A DNA stretch of 64,000 bases from Helianthus annuus (GCF_002127325.2 NC_035433.2:129712695-129776694), one strand, 5' to 3'. Shown: positions 12,140-23,807, counted from the first letter of the stretch. Notes: a model not told the origin generated them from the letters alone. Numbers and translations are program-made.

Positions 12140-13199
12140 TCACCCGACTGACTAGAAGACAACATCGTTTTGAAATAATCATGTCTTATGTATTAAGTTT
12201 CTTTTGTTGTCAAGATCCAAGGAACAGTTGATATCGTTGTTTATAAATAAATCTTTCATTTACATTGCAATGTATTTCGATGGTTGCATGTATAAACGAC
12301 ATATCCCTTGCAATACCGACAATCAAGGAACCGTATTCCTTGAAGAACAAACTACCCCCAAAATTCTCCCATTCTATAATCGCTTGCGTCTTCCACGGAA
12401 TTCCTAAGTACCCGTTTATTCTAAGGAAACGAAGTACAAGGCGCAGGTTACAACACAAGACGAATACCCAAGGTACCACTATAAATCCTTAATAGGGTAC
12501 CTAGGAATTTCCCGTAAGTCTTTAATTGTTGTATACCTTCATTCGAATGTGGTGATTCCTTGTAATCAAAAATCGAATTTTGGGAGATCTTTCTATCTTC
12601 TCAGATAGATTCCAGTGAACATTGAGATCCGTCGACAGGTTTCCATATCCGTATTCAATCAATAACAAGTTAATAATAAATTATAATCAAGTTAAACAAT
12701 TATGTGACTTTGTGCTTATGTGTTCCCTTATGTGTTGTTGTGAGATCCAAATTATGTTATCCAAATCCTCGTAGAATCTTACATATCCTTGTACAAGAGA
12801 TTCATAGTAGGATACCCAAAGGTATTACTTAAAATCCTCAATGGACTTCTATGTTATAGTTAAGTCCCTCGGATTATAAAGTACTACTTCATAATTAGAC
12901 CCTTGAGTGGTCTAGTTAAACAGATTCATCCAAAAATCTGGATAAGGATATCATGTGATGATATAGCTGAAAGGACTCTTTGGTGGCCTAACTAAGAAGA
13001 TCCCCTGTCGATCTAATTAAAAGGAACCGATGGAAGTCTAGTCACCCTCATCACAAGTTTGATATCCTTCCCCAAAACATTACAAAACAAACTGTGCGGA
13101 CTGTGCAAGGGATTACGTAATTATGGATGCATACATAATTATGGAATCTAGTGCACAGAAATCACAGCAAGTTCTGTCATGTGTCTAGTGTTAACCCTA
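12140..13199 (+). other. Noncoding interior of the gag-only element
   Basis: No protease, reverse transcriptase or integrase motif is visible on either strand. Short open frames at 12204-12492 overlap one another on both strands and look accidental. The sequence is roughly balanced in base composition and not visibly repetitive until the array at 13200. Confidence 0.7.
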
Positions 13200-13905
13200 T
13201 TCATTTCCAACTCTGATGAAGCAACCGTTGAAAATGATTCCGTTTAGTTCATTTTCGTTTCTGAAGATTTATCCGTTGAGGAAATGAATATCCGTTGTGT
13301 AATCCTTCATTTCCAATCTGATGAAGCAACCGTTGAAAATGATTCCGTTTAGTTCATTTTCGTTTCTGAAGATTTATCCGTTGAGGAAATGAACATCCGT
13401 TGTGTAATCCTTCATTTCCAACTCTGATGAAGCAACCGTTGAAAATGATTCCGTTTAGTTCATTTTCGTTTCTGAAGATTTATCCGTTGAGGAAATGAAT
13501 ATCCGTTGTGTAATCCTTCATTTCCAACTCTGATGAAGCAACCGTTGAAAATGATTCCGTTTAGTTCATTTTCGTTTCTGAAGATTTATCCGTTGAGGAA
13601 ATGAACATCCGTTGTGTAATCCTTCATTTCCAACTCTGATGAAGCAACCGTTGAAAATGATTCCATTTAGTTCATTTTCGTTTCTGAAGATTTATCCGTT
13701 GAGGAAATGAATATCCGTTGTGTAATCCTTCATTTCCACTCTGATGAAGCAACCGTTGAAAATGACTCCGTTAGTTCATTTTCGTTTCTGAAGATTTATC
13801 CGTTGGGGAAACGAATATCCGTTGTATAATCCTTCATTTCCACTTCTGATGAAGCAACCATTGAAAATGACCCCGTCTATTCATTTCGTTTCTGAAGAAT
13901 GACCT
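13200..13905 (+). repeat. 106-bp tandem repeat before the 3' LTR, about seven units
   Basis: GATGAAGCAACCGTTGAAAA recurs with spacing of 105-106 bp; the ATGAAGC core is at 13216, 13321, 13427, 13533, 13639, 13744 and 13849. Each unit carries CATTTCC near one end and GGAAATGA near the other, so units can pair internally. The last two units are more diverged. No frame is kept open through the array. Confidence 0.9.
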
Positions 13906-13980
13906 TAAAGAAATGACAGGACATTACTTTGCATATCGCTGATGGTTATTTGGCAGAGTCACAAATAGACTCCTACGAAT

Positions 13981-14016
13981 AAATTTCGGGACGAAATTTC
14001 CTAAAGTATGGGAGAC
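13981..14016 (+). other. Palindrome and purine-rich tract before the 3' LTR
   Basis: AAATTTCG-GGA-CGAAATTT (13981-13999) is a perfect 8-bp stem with a 3-nt loop, 17 nt before the LTR. It is followed by GTATGGGAGAC, an impure purine tract that ends at the LTR. Confidence 0.7.
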
Positions 14017-17000
14017 TGTGACACCTGTGTCACCGCGACCATCAAACAAATACCAAGCCGATGAAATATTGTATTTCATACTTGGGATCTTGTATAAATA
14101 TGTGTATGTTTTGCACATATCAATTATTGTTCAATTTCAAACTCTACATTGCTTTCTAGAGCATTATACGCAAACTGGTGCGTAAACGTACTCAGTTTAA
14201 TGCGACAAATACTCCGGAACATCAACATATACTCAACATACCTTAAATAACCTTTACATAACTTAGAAATAAGTTTTGAAGGCTTTGGTATAGCAAAAAC
14301 AAGTTAATTCGCTTACAGGGACTAAACTTGACAAACTGCAAAAGTATGCCAATTTGAACTGTAACGAACATTCCGGAACATGTCCATAAGTTAAACATAC
14401 CCTAAATATCCTTTACATAGCTTAGAAATAGGCTTTGAGGTGTTTGGTATGCTAAAACAAACTTTTGGATAATTCAGGGACTAAAAGTGTCAAAAAGTGC
14501 ACAAGTTTGCACTTTCGCGCATAACTTATGTTCTGAATACACCCGGACATCCAAAAATTTATGTAAGCATCCTTATATTATGCCTTAGTGTTGGGCATGA
14601 GAAAAATCCATTCGTCGCGTCATTTGGATCGTCTTTCGCGCTTATGCGCATTCCGTCGTAATTAAGCGAACATCGCGATCGTACGGCCAAACGAACCGAC
14701 ATCCGTAATATTTTTGAGCATATTTCAAGTCCCCTACACTTTAACTTCATCTTAGAGCCTTGAAATGAGGTTAACGGGGCTTAAACGTGCCAAAAATGGG
14801 CCAAAATACGTGTTTCTGAAGTGCAGGGACCAAAATTGTAAATTCTGATATGGGAACCTTAGGCGGGGCGCGTAAGGATTTACCAAATCCTTACGCGGGG
14901 CGCGTGAGACTGTCAGACAGATTCAATGTATCTATTTAATGCAGTTGGCCTTTCGTTCGATCAAGAGGCAATGCCCTTTCACCTAATCAAGAGCCAAGGG
15001 GCAATTTCTGACTTACCACAAGAATTTGACAAGTGTACGCTCGAGATCGCGGCACGATATTCGATAAACGATCCTAACGGTTCCACTTTTCCTATAAATA
15101 CCCCCCCCTTTTGTGTAAAAAACCCACAAGAATCAGATCTAAAGCTCTAAGTTGGAACCATTGTTCCATACCTGAGCTATTTGATCTAGATTAGCACTCG
15201 GGGACCCTCCGTAAGTCTTCTTTCGCTCTTTTATTCGCTTTTCGAGTCCGAAAGTCAACGTTTTGTTGACTTTCTGCATTGACCAGCTTATGGTCGATGC
15301 GAAGTTCATGGAACTTCATAACGTGAGCGTGATCACGATGGTTATAGTCCGTAGTGACTATACCTACTGATCACCACGTTAACTAGGCTCAGTGACGGGT
15401 CGTAGTTTCGGCCAAAATGTGCATTCTTGCATATTTTGTAACCAAACTACTCGTGAGCATCAAAGCCGTTTGTTTTGATGTCAAACCTGTTTTCTAAACT
15501 TAGTTAAGCATGTTCTAACATGCTTAGCTCGTCACTTTTAGTTTAGTGCTTATACAGGGTCGTAAGGTAAGCGATCTAAACCATCGCTTATACTTTCGAA
15601 CCCGACCCATTTGGTCGATCTTTAGGATCCGACCAAACACATTAGGTGACCATAGCTATAACCTTCCGAGGTTATACCTTGTGGTCACGATGTTAGGCGT
15701 TCCAGACGCGTTCTACGCGAACGACGCGTTAGGGTAGCCTAAGCTACCTAAACGGGTCATGATGGGGCGTAAGCACTTAGGTTAGGTTTCATTTTAGTAT
15801 GTAGGCTTTGTTAAACCATATTACACGAGTCTCCTTACTCGTTTGGTTTACGAACCCGCATACTATCCGACCCTCCGATTTTGGTCCGGTATATTAATAT
15901 AGCTACCTATTAGGTGCCGTTTGATATCCCGTGACCTCTAGCATTATCTGGTTATTATACAAGGAATTCAAAGCAATCTCAGGTGAGTACATTGAACCCC
16001 TCTTTTACTGTTTTCCAAACTGTTTTGGGGTGAAACACATGTGCCTACTTGCTACTTTCATGCTTTCTGGTTTTCACATCATATACTGCTATGTTCGATA
16101 GTACATATATAGTACATGATTTCATTGTGTTTATGCTATGTATGCCCATTGTGTGCGTACTTAGTACATTGCTTTACAATACATTTCATGCTACGTACGC
16201 CCATTGTGTGCATACGTAGTACATTGTTTCACATTGCATATCTGTTGCATATGCTCATCCAGCATATGAACACATTATTCTACATTTTGAACCATTGTAC
16301 TCTACAATACATTTCATGCTACGTACGCCCATTGTGTGCATACGTAGTACATTGTTTCACATTGCATTTCTGTTGCATATGCTCATCCAGCATATGAACA
16401 CATTATACTACATTTTGAACCGTTGTACTCTACAATACATTTCATGCTACGTATGCCCATTGTGTGCATACGTAGTACATTGTTTCACATTGCATTTCTG
16501 TTGCATATGCTCATCCAGCATATGAACACAGTATACTACATTTTGAACCGTTGTACTCTACAATTCATTTCATGCTACGTACGCCCATGGTGTGCATACG
16601 TAGTACATTGTTTCACATTGCATTTATGTTGCATATGCTCATCCAGCATATGAACACAGTATACTACATTTTGAACCGTTGTACTCTACAATTCATTTCA
16701 TGCTACGTACGCCCATTGTGTGCATACGTAGTACATTGTTTCACATTGCATTTCTGATGCATATGCTCATCCAGCATATGAACACATTACCCTACATTTT
16801 GAACCGTTGTAACCATTTGACTATGTGAACCGTCTTACCCTTTTGATTTCATGAACCGTCTGTAACCATTGAACCGTGTAAACCAGTTGTATCCGTTGAC
16901 ATGAATTACATTTGACAATAGACATTTAACTATACATGAACATTTCTACCGTTGTTAAACATTTCTTTCTGATGGTTTGGTTTGAGTAAGTGATTAAGTA

Positions 17001-17654
17001 ACGAGGCGTGTGTAATATGATACAAGCATGGTGGATACGCCGCTGGTACTTCCTATATATAAGTGTTTGTATGGTATTAACATATCGTAGCGTTATTTGA
17101 ATCATTTCAATTTGAGACATATGACATTTTATACAAATAACACACTTTTCACGAGACATTGCTTTACAAACGACTTATCTTATACAAATGCATTTTTCAT
17201 GGTTATCCGTTTAACCATACAGTGTCTTCTTATTTATACATATCATTTGATCTTACCGTTTTTCAAATGATTTACAAGACAAAGCGAAATACGAGGTTCA
17301 TGACTAAACATTTTCTCAAACATAAGTCATGAATTCCGTTTTCACAAAACCAATGTATCTCACAGGCATTTTTATGCTGACGTACCTATTTTCACATGTG
17401 TTTTCAGGAGATGATGCATAGGACTTATCAAGACATACTTAGGCGGACCAGTGCCTTAGTGACTTAAAACGAGACAAGAACTAGTTAATTTATGTTATGT
17501 ATTCTTTGGTTCTTGTTTAAAGCAATGTAAACTTTCATGTTTGATTAATAAAACGAAACTTCATTTACCATGGATTTGAAACAATTGATTCTGTTACAAC
17601 ACTCCCTGACGTTTCCGCCACGTTTTGTATGTTCTACGTGGTCGGGGTGTGACA
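14017..17654 (+). repeat. 3' LTR of the gag-only element
   Basis: This is a 3,638-bp direct copy of 6760-10399. Differences seen by eye include C to T in TCTCGTATAA (6834), a C-run of 8 instead of 10, G to A in GAACCGTTG, C to T in ACCGCTGTA, and three single changes between 9370 and 9710. Two of these are CpG-type transitions, as expected from methylation. Confidence 0.93.
16187..16826 (+). repeat. 128-bp tandem repeat in the 3' LTR, five units
   Basis: This is the same array as 8932-9571, with units at 16187, 16315, 16443, 16571 and 16699. Corresponding units in the two LTRs are nearly identical, and the unit number is the same. Confidence 0.92.
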
Positions 17655-18156
17655 GTTATCTTGAAGGTTAACTGGTTTGGAGTCAAGATATGATCTTGTT
17701 TTGAGTTGTGAGAATCACGAACAAAAGCTTTGATATAATTAGTAATTTGAAAACAATAATTATATGGTCTACATATTGCAACCCCTTATATTTTTCAATT
17801 TTAGTTTCTAACAACACGTGGATTTAATCGCGTGTGTAAACCGGAACTAGAGGATCTGACAAAATCAACTTCTTTGACATCCGTTTAACCTGCGGATCCA
17901 ACATCAACAAAGGTGGTGTTCCTCTTGCTGACAAAGAGCAAGGTAGATGCAGGAATGAATAAGATGAAAATTAGTACTTATGTGATTAAAAGCATGTCGG
18001 TTATTTTATCACAATATAGTGGAAATTAACTTGCATCGGTTCAGAACTTAAAATCGATCTTAAGACATAGATATAAGTGATGTTTGTTAAATTTCAAACT
18101 TCAAATGTAATTTAATTAAGGGATGTGAATTGTACACTACTACAACATGTTACGTT
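17655..18156. other. Copy A of a duplicated segment, left part, no gene
   Basis: The sequence from GTTATCTTGAAGG onward continues the locus interrupted at 6759. It matches 43642-44130 closely, including CAAAGGTGGTGTTCCTCTTG. I see no open frame or RNA motif in it. Confidence 0.75.
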
Positions 18157-18173
18157 ACTAATAATACATTTCA

Positions 18174-18511
18174 TCCCTCACTTATGGCCTAGTGGTAGGA
18201 GACTTGAGTTTACAATGGAGACTCAAATTCAATTCTCAGATGTGTCATATTGGGGCGGATTTTGGGCAATGATGGTGACAAACCCACCGAGAGGGGGTTC
18301 GATTCTGAGCCGCACCCCGGTTTTCATCCGACTGTTACTTCAGCGAGACATCTCTCGTGTGGAGGCAGTACGGTTTCCGGAGGAACGCCGTAACCAAGTT
18401 TGACCAACCCACCCGGTTAAGACAACGTAGTCTGGGCAGATCTTGACTAGAGCCGCCGTTTAGGCGGTGTAACATTGGGTCACTCAAAAAGAAAGTCACC
18501 GTTCAAAAAAA
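18174..18511 (+). mobile_element. SINE with 17-bp target-site duplication
   Basis: ACTAATAATACATTTCA flanks the insert at 18157-18173 and 18512-18528. The unoccupied sequence survives at about 59108 in the paralogous copy. The 338-bp insert begins with a tRNA-like part: TGGCCTAGTGG (18185) fits a pol III A box, and a GGTTCGATTCT (18296) B-box-like motif follows, with a weaker candidate near 18229. It ends in a run of A. The distance between the A box and the stronger B box is longer than in a tRNA, so the promoter assignment is tentative. The insertion itself is well supported. Confidence 0.82.
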
Positions 18512-18789
18512 ACTAATAATACATTTCACTTAAAGACAGATTGAATTATAAAATTCAAAATTTTAAAAATGCTAATGACTGTATAACTAATATAAGCGGT
18601 GTATAAATCACATTTTTGTTAGTTAACTAGTTACTTTCTGGCCGCGCGTTGCGGCGGGACCCAATGACTACAAAAGGCGTGTCAGCAACGGCAAACAGAT
18701 ACCGAATATCAAATCATAAATAAAATGACGTGGTAAGGATAGTCACTCCGTCATAAAAAAACGATTTTAAATAACCTAATATATAATAA

Positions 18790-19630
18790 CTAGAATTACG
18801 ACCCGCCGCAATGCGGCGGGGATTCTTTAGTTATAACTAAGTCGATTTAGGACGTGCACGTTATGTTGAACCTGTCAAACGGGGAAAAAATAGACGATGT
18901 AAAAACGTTCACCCACAATGCACGTTGCGTCGTGTTAACTCGCAAAATTTAGAATGAAACGTAAAAACGTTAAACCAAAGACGCATGTTGCGATGTGTTA
19001 AGTCACAAAATTTAGAACGAAGCATAAAGCAAAAAATTTGCGAAAAATAAAAACTATAAATGACCAAAGTTGAAAGTAAAAAAAGTTGTGAGGATCGATT
19101 GCAAAAGATAAAAAGTTTTGTGTTAAAAGTAAAAAAAAAAACAAATAGTTTTAGGTTAAAAGTAATTTATGAAATACTTTTGCGTGAAAAGTAAAAAATC
19201 AATTTTTTTTGAAAAACCCCCAAATCGAAGGTTACAACAACCATATGCATAACCATTTTTTCTTTGAAAAACCTCCAAAGCCAAGATTACAACACATAAG
19301 TAAAAAAATCAAAGTGGTTAAATCGCAATAGATGAAAACTTTTGAATTAGAAGTGAAAAATCAAACTAATCAAAGGGGTTAAACTGTATAAGACGGAAAC
19401 TTTTGAATTAGAAGTGAAAAATCAAATTAATCAAAAAGGTTAAATTACCAAAGATAAAAACTTTAAACTTAAATTGTCAAAAATTAAAACTTTAAGGTTA
19501 AAAAGGAAGCAAAGATTAAAACTTTAAATTAAATTGTTGAAGATTAAAACCTTAGGGTTAAAAAGAAAAATTTCATTTTTTTTTTAAAAACACCCTAAGC
19601 CAAAGTTACAACACATACACATGATTGCAT
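18790..19630 (-). mobile_element. Helitron 3' terminal region, copy 1
   Basis: Read on the minus strand this ends with CCCGCCGC-ATT-GCGGCGGG (8-bp stem), TCGTAATT, CTAG at 18790-18793. The following 830 bp on the plus strand match 20973-21810. They consist of AT-rich sequence with recurring GATTAAAACTTTA-like motifs. No helicase or Rep coding sequence is visible, so it is non-autonomous. Confidence 0.7.
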
Positions 19631-19737
19631 AAAGATGTTGCTTCTTTATATAATGTTTAATAGGATCCACACGTCCTACACGTTGGAAATTCGGTTATTT
19701 TCAGTTCAGTTATTACGGTGCTAACACATTCAAATAT

Positions 19738-20440
19738 GGATGAGCTCGGTACCGGTAACGGCAGCGAAAGTACCGATCCGGAAAATCATCGAAATTAGGT
19801 ACCGGCATCGAAAATGCTCGGTACAATACGGTATGGTATTTGAAGGTAAAAATCAATAAATACATGTATGGTGCTAGACCGGTGTCGAACCGAAAGTAAC
19901 GATTCTGAAAACGCCAAAAGGTGGGTACCAAATTGGTACCGAAAATGATTTGGTATAGTAAATTTGGTACCGATACGATACCGTTTCGTTTACAGGATTT
20001 GATACGATTTGCTCATCAATATTTTAAATATCCAAGTTAATTTTACATGCTACAATTCATTCATTACAAAAAAAGACAAAAAAGAAAGCAAAATAAGTTG
20101 TTGTGTATATAAAACCTCATTCAAACGAAATACAGTTTACTTACTGTGTGTATGAAAAGTAATCTAAACGGTGCAATTACTTGCATTGCTGCGTTGCTAC
20201 AGGGATTTGATGAGCTCGGTACCAACCGGTACCGAAAATACCGTTACCGAAATCCCCAAAAGTGGGTACCGGTACCGAATATACCTAGCATGGTACGGTT
20301 CGGTACCGGTCGGTACTGTACGGCACTAGTATTTGAGGGTAAAAACCGGTGAATACATGTGCAGAACCGGTACCGAAAATACACCGGTTTGATAAATTTG
20401 AGACCGGTACCTATACCCGATACCATTTAATCATCTCTTA
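19738..20440. repeat. Two copies of a GGTACC-rich repeat
   Basis: Copy one (19738-20015) and copy two (20207-20440) both begin GATGAGCTCGGTACC. They are dense in GGTACCG and CGGTACC, and end near an inverted match (GCTCATC or AATCATC). The short open frames here on both strands come from the repeated motif. They probably represent a MITE-like family, but I could not establish a target duplication. Confidence 0.5.
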
Positions 20441-20972
20441 ATGATGTTACTATTAATTTCATTCTAATTTTAATTTAAAAAATAAATAATAAATCACTGT
20501 TCATTGACTTTCTTTTTTATTATGTGGATGACAACTAATTTTAAATATTATATCGTAAGTAAAATTAACCTTTTAACAAATACGAAAAAAATGATTTCTA
20601 CATTATTTTTAAGCCTTTAAAGTCACACTACTTATTAAAAAATACGAACATGTCATTAAACTCATTACTCACTTATATATATTAAAGTTCATAAATTTGT
20701 CCAAGATACATGTAATTGTGATTTTTTTTTTTTTTTTGAAAAATAATGATTTGTTAACTCTAAAATTGCTTTAAATTTTATCAAACTGTAGCTCAACTTT
20801 TTTAAAAATGAAATTATACGTCATTATGTTTGGACAAATGTAAAAGTTAACTAGTTATTACTCTAGAAACATTTTTAAAGTGTGTGCATTTTATACAAGA
20901 TACGAAAATAAGTTTACTGGTTGCTTATGTATGTTTTATAAGGTAAGCAAATTTAATATAAATTAGATAATA

Positions 20973-21850
20973 CTAGAATTACGACCCGCCGCAATGCGGC
21001 GGGAATTCTTTAGTTATAACTAAGTCGATTTAGGACGCGCACGTTATGTTAAACATATCAAACGGAAAAAAATAGACAATGTAAAAACGTTCACTCACAC
21101 ACGTACGTTGCGTCGTGTTAACTCGCAAAATTTAGAACGAAATATAAAAACGTTAAACCAAAGACGCACGTTGCGATGTGTTAAGTCACAAAATTTAGAA
21201 CGAAGCATAAAGAGAAAAATTTGCAGAAAATGAAAACTATAAAGGACCAAAGTTGAAAGCAAAAAAAGTTGTGAGGATAGATTGCAAAAGATAAAAAGTT
21301 TTGTGTTAAAAGTAAAAAAAAACATATAGTTTTGGGTTAAAAGTAATTTATGAAATACTTTTGTGCGAAAGGTAAAAAAATCAATTTTTTTTGTAAAACC
21401 CCCAAAGCGAAGGTTACAACACATAAGTCAAAAAATGAAACTGGATAAATCGCAAAAGATGGAAACTTTCGAATTAAAAGTGAAAAATCAAATTAATCAA
21501 AGGGGTTAAATTGTTTAAGATGGAAACTTTTGAATTAGAAGTAAATTAATTAAAGGGGTTAAATTACCAAAGATTAAAACTTTAAACTCAAATTGTCAAA
21601 GATTAAAATTTTAGGGTTAAAAAGGAAACAAATTTTACCAAAGATTAAAACTTTAAACTCAAATTGTCAAAGATTAAAACTTCAGGGTTAAAAAGGAAAC
21701 AAATATTAAAACTTTAAACTTAACTTGCCAAAGATTGAAATTTTAAGGTTAAAAAGGAAAAATTCTTTTTTTTTTTGAGAAACTCCCAAAGCTCGTGGTA
21801 CAATTACTATATGCATAAAGTAGTTGGTTTTTAATAAGGTTTTAATTTAA
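20973..21850 (-). mobile_element. Helitron 3' terminal region, copy 2, outward-facing on the left
   Basis: The plus strand begins CTAG at 20973; on the minus strand this is the hairpin CCCGCCGC-ATT-GCGGCGGG followed by TCGTAATT and CTAG. It is homologous to 18790-19630. The right side runs straight into the 5' end of another Helitron at 21851, so its own 5' TC end is lost or hidden at that junction. Confidence 0.7.
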
Positions 21851-22052
21851 TCTATACTATATAATAAAAGAAACCATTTTTGGGACACTTGTCATCATAT
21901 TAGGCCATGCCTTATGGATAATTGTTATTTTAGTTTAATCTCTTCTAATTAATTATAGATAATCCTCCTACTAAATATTATTTAGTTTAATTATTACTTT
22001 TATATTTATCTATTTACTTCAAATTCAAACTTAGTTATCTAATTTGATATTA

Positions 22053-22337
22053 GAGTAAATTACGATTTTGGCCCCTGTGGTTATATCACTTTTACCATTT
22101 TAGCCCAAAAAGAATTTTTTAACATCTAAGCCCTCAACGCCTTTTTTTCTAACCCTTTTAGACCTCAACATCATTTTTTCTAACCCTTTGGCCCCTAAAA
22201 GTAAATGGACGGGGTTAGTGTTTGGGGCCACAAGAATTAGAAAAAAAGACGTTGGAGGCTCAGATGTTAAAAGATTCATTTTTTAGCTAAAAGGGTAAAA
22301 GTGATATAACTACAGAGGCCAAAATCGTAACTTACTC
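22053..22337. mobile_element. Mutator-type MITE inside the Helitron
   Basis: Long inverted ends begin GAGTAAATTACGATTTTGGC, and the 9-bp duplication TTGATATTA flanks it exactly (22044-22052, 22338-22346). Length is 285 bp. The Helitron copy at 62589 carries the same MITE with the same flanking duplication, so the MITE was in place before the Helitron spread. Confidence 0.85.
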
Positions 22338-23014
22338 TTGATATTAACTATATATTTGAACGTTTTGTTTAGTTTGGTATCAAATAGATTTTACGAAACT
22401 AAAAATAAAATTAACGAATATTATTTATCATTTCTACATTTACAAGTTTTAAATAAATGGTTCAATCTAAATATATATCTATACTATACTATATAATAAA
22501 ACATTAATGTGTGACACCTATCATTCATTGTAAGCATTTATTTTATGATTTTCTTGGTTCACTTTCAAACTTATCTTATATTAATTAAATAAATAAATGA
22601 ATAATGAGCTAATATCAAATTTCATCCTACTTTAAATTTTGAATACCATTCTTTTATTTTTCTAATAAAATATTATTCTAAAATTTAAATTGTTAATTTA
22701 AGATATTTTTAAATAAAACAAATTATTTATCACAAAAACCAAACTTTGTATTAATATATGAAATATTTTTATTGTCATTACTAAAAAAATTATTATATCA
22801 ATTTTATTACATAATTTATTATAAATCAATTTGTCGGAATTGGTACCAACATTTTATCACTCAAATAGATGCTGATTTGCTTCTTGAATGACATATCTTC
22901 TTTTCAAGAACCATCTTCACAATCACCATATCCATCGCGTATCGAGTATTATCCATTAGTATATTGAAAGATATGACTTTTTTTATTATTGGTACATAAG
23001 ATTAGATTTATTAA

Positions 23015-23575
23015 ACCCGTGTAATACACGTAGTTTTTTAAAGATATACCTTTTTTATTATTTCTATACAAAATTACATTTATTCGACCCGTGTAATACA
23101 TGATGTTTTTAAAATATAACTTTTTATTATTTGATATATAAAATTAGATTTATTCAATTCGTACAATACACGGGGTTTTTAAGGATATATATTTTTTATT
23201 ATTTAGTATAGAAAATTACATTTATTCAACCCGTGTAATACACATATTTTTAAAGATGTAACTTTTTTATTATTTGGTATATAAAATTACATTTATTCAA
23301 ACCGTGTAATAAATGAGGTTTTTTAAAGATGTATTATTTTATTATTTGGTAAACAATATTATATTTATTCAACCCGTGTAATTTGGTATATAAAATTATA
23401 TTTATTCAACCCGTACAATATGCTTCTTATAGATATAACTTTTTATTATTTAATATATAAAATTATATTTATTAAACTCGTGCAATAAAGGAGGTTTTTA
23501 AAAATATATTGTTTTATTATTTAGTATATAAAATTTATTTATTCGACCCGTGTAATACACGGGGTTATAACCTAG
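23015..23575 (+). repeat. Tandem copies of the Helitron 3' hairpin unit, period about 71 bp
   Basis: Nine occurrences of CCCGTGTAATACAC or decayed forms start near 23015, 23087, 23157, 23229, 23300, 23371, 23409, 23476 and 23546. Most are about 71 bp apart. Each is preceded by AAATT(A)CATTTATT and followed by TTTTTAAAGATAT. Only the last is followed by CTAG and the element end. Confidence 0.8.
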
Positions 23576-23654
23576 TAATTTTTGTAAAAGAAAATAAAAA
23601 AATAAAAGTGCAAATCATGTATTTAAATCATAATTGTAAAAGCCAAAATATGTA

Positions 23655-23726
23655 GCACCAGTGGTCTAGTGGTAGAATAGTACCCTGCCACGGTACAGAC
23701 CCTGGTTCGATTCCTGGCATGGTGCA
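23655..23726 (+). pseudogene. tRNA-Gly (GCC) pseudogene
   Basis: The sequence follows the tRNA-Gly at 59714 almost base for base, including the anticodon loop CTGCCAC. It has CCTGG-TTCGATT-CCTGG instead of CCGGG-TTCGATT-CCCGG in the T arm, which leaves a central T-T mismatch. An extra A near the 3' acceptor strand (GGCATGGTGC) disturbs pairing with GCACCAG. Both T-arm changes are C to T at CpG or adjacent sites. It is probably inactive. Confidence 0.82.
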
Positions 23727-23807
23727 TATGCTGTGATGACTAAAGCCGTGCACTGGATGGTTCCATTGCTCCACATCTTTCATAGATGAAACAAAAGGCT
23801 TTTCTGA
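23727..23807 (+). ncRNA. C/D-box snoRNA, decayed copy downstream of the tRNA-Gly pseudogene
   Basis: A C box GTGATGA (23733-23739), an internal C'-like GATGAAA (23785) and a D box CTGA (23804-23807) sit in the same places as in the copy at 59785. The internal hairpin CACTGGA/TCCAGTG of the other copy is broken here (TCCATTG). Expression would depend on the damaged tRNA promoter, so it is probably silent. Confidence 0.6.

Larger units (their letters stand above)
6760..17654 (+). mobile_element. Complete gag-only LTR retrotransposon (non-autonomous Ty3/gypsy, TR-GAG type)
   Basis: The element is 10,895 bp long. It has LTRs of 3,640 bp (6760-10399) and 3,638 bp (14017-17654), a primer-binding site at 10407 complementary to initiator tRNA-Met, one intact gag frame (11033-12139), a 106-bp tandem array, and a purine-rich tract just before the 3' LTR. 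The target duplication GTTAT flanks it, and the unoccupied site is preserved in the paralogous sequence at 43642-43646. No protease, reverse transcriptase, RNase H or integrase is present. It would therefore need the enzymes of an autonomous gypsy relative. By eye the LTRs differ at about six substitutions plus a C-run of 10 versus 8, so insertion was recent. Confidence 0.93.
18627..20522 (-). mobile_element. Helitron-bounded composite insertion, right end unresolved
   Basis: The paralogous empty sequence at about 59223 reads GTTAGTTAATTGTGGATG. In copy A about 1.9 kb is inserted between the A and the following T. The left end, read on the minus strand, is GCCGC-AACGC-GCGGC, ten nucleotides, then CTAG. 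That is the hairpin-plus-CTRR 3' terminus of a Helitron. The expected 5' TC terminus on the right side is not recognisable, so the block is probably a mosaic. It includes a further Helitron 3' end at 18790 and GGTACC-rich repeats. Confidence 0.65.
21851..23575 (+). mobile_element. Non-autonomous Helitron, plus strand
   Basis: It starts TCTATACTATATAATAAAAG after an A and ends CCCGTGT-AAT-ACACGGG, GTTATAAC, CTAG before a T. This is the standard Helitron layout (5' TC, 3' hairpin, CTRR, A/T target). A second 5'-like end, TCTATACTATACTATATAAT, occurs inside at about 22478, so the element may be a nested or chained pair. No Rep/helicase gene is present. A related copy begins at 62589 and runs off the window. 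Confidence 0.8.

Noticed and set aside
18125..18403. 92-aa frame on the plus strand
   Set aside because: It lies almost wholly within the SINE and its target duplication.
23655..23726. Functional second tRNA-Gly gene
   Set aside because: The T arm has a central mismatch and the acceptor side an extra base; pseudogene is the better call.
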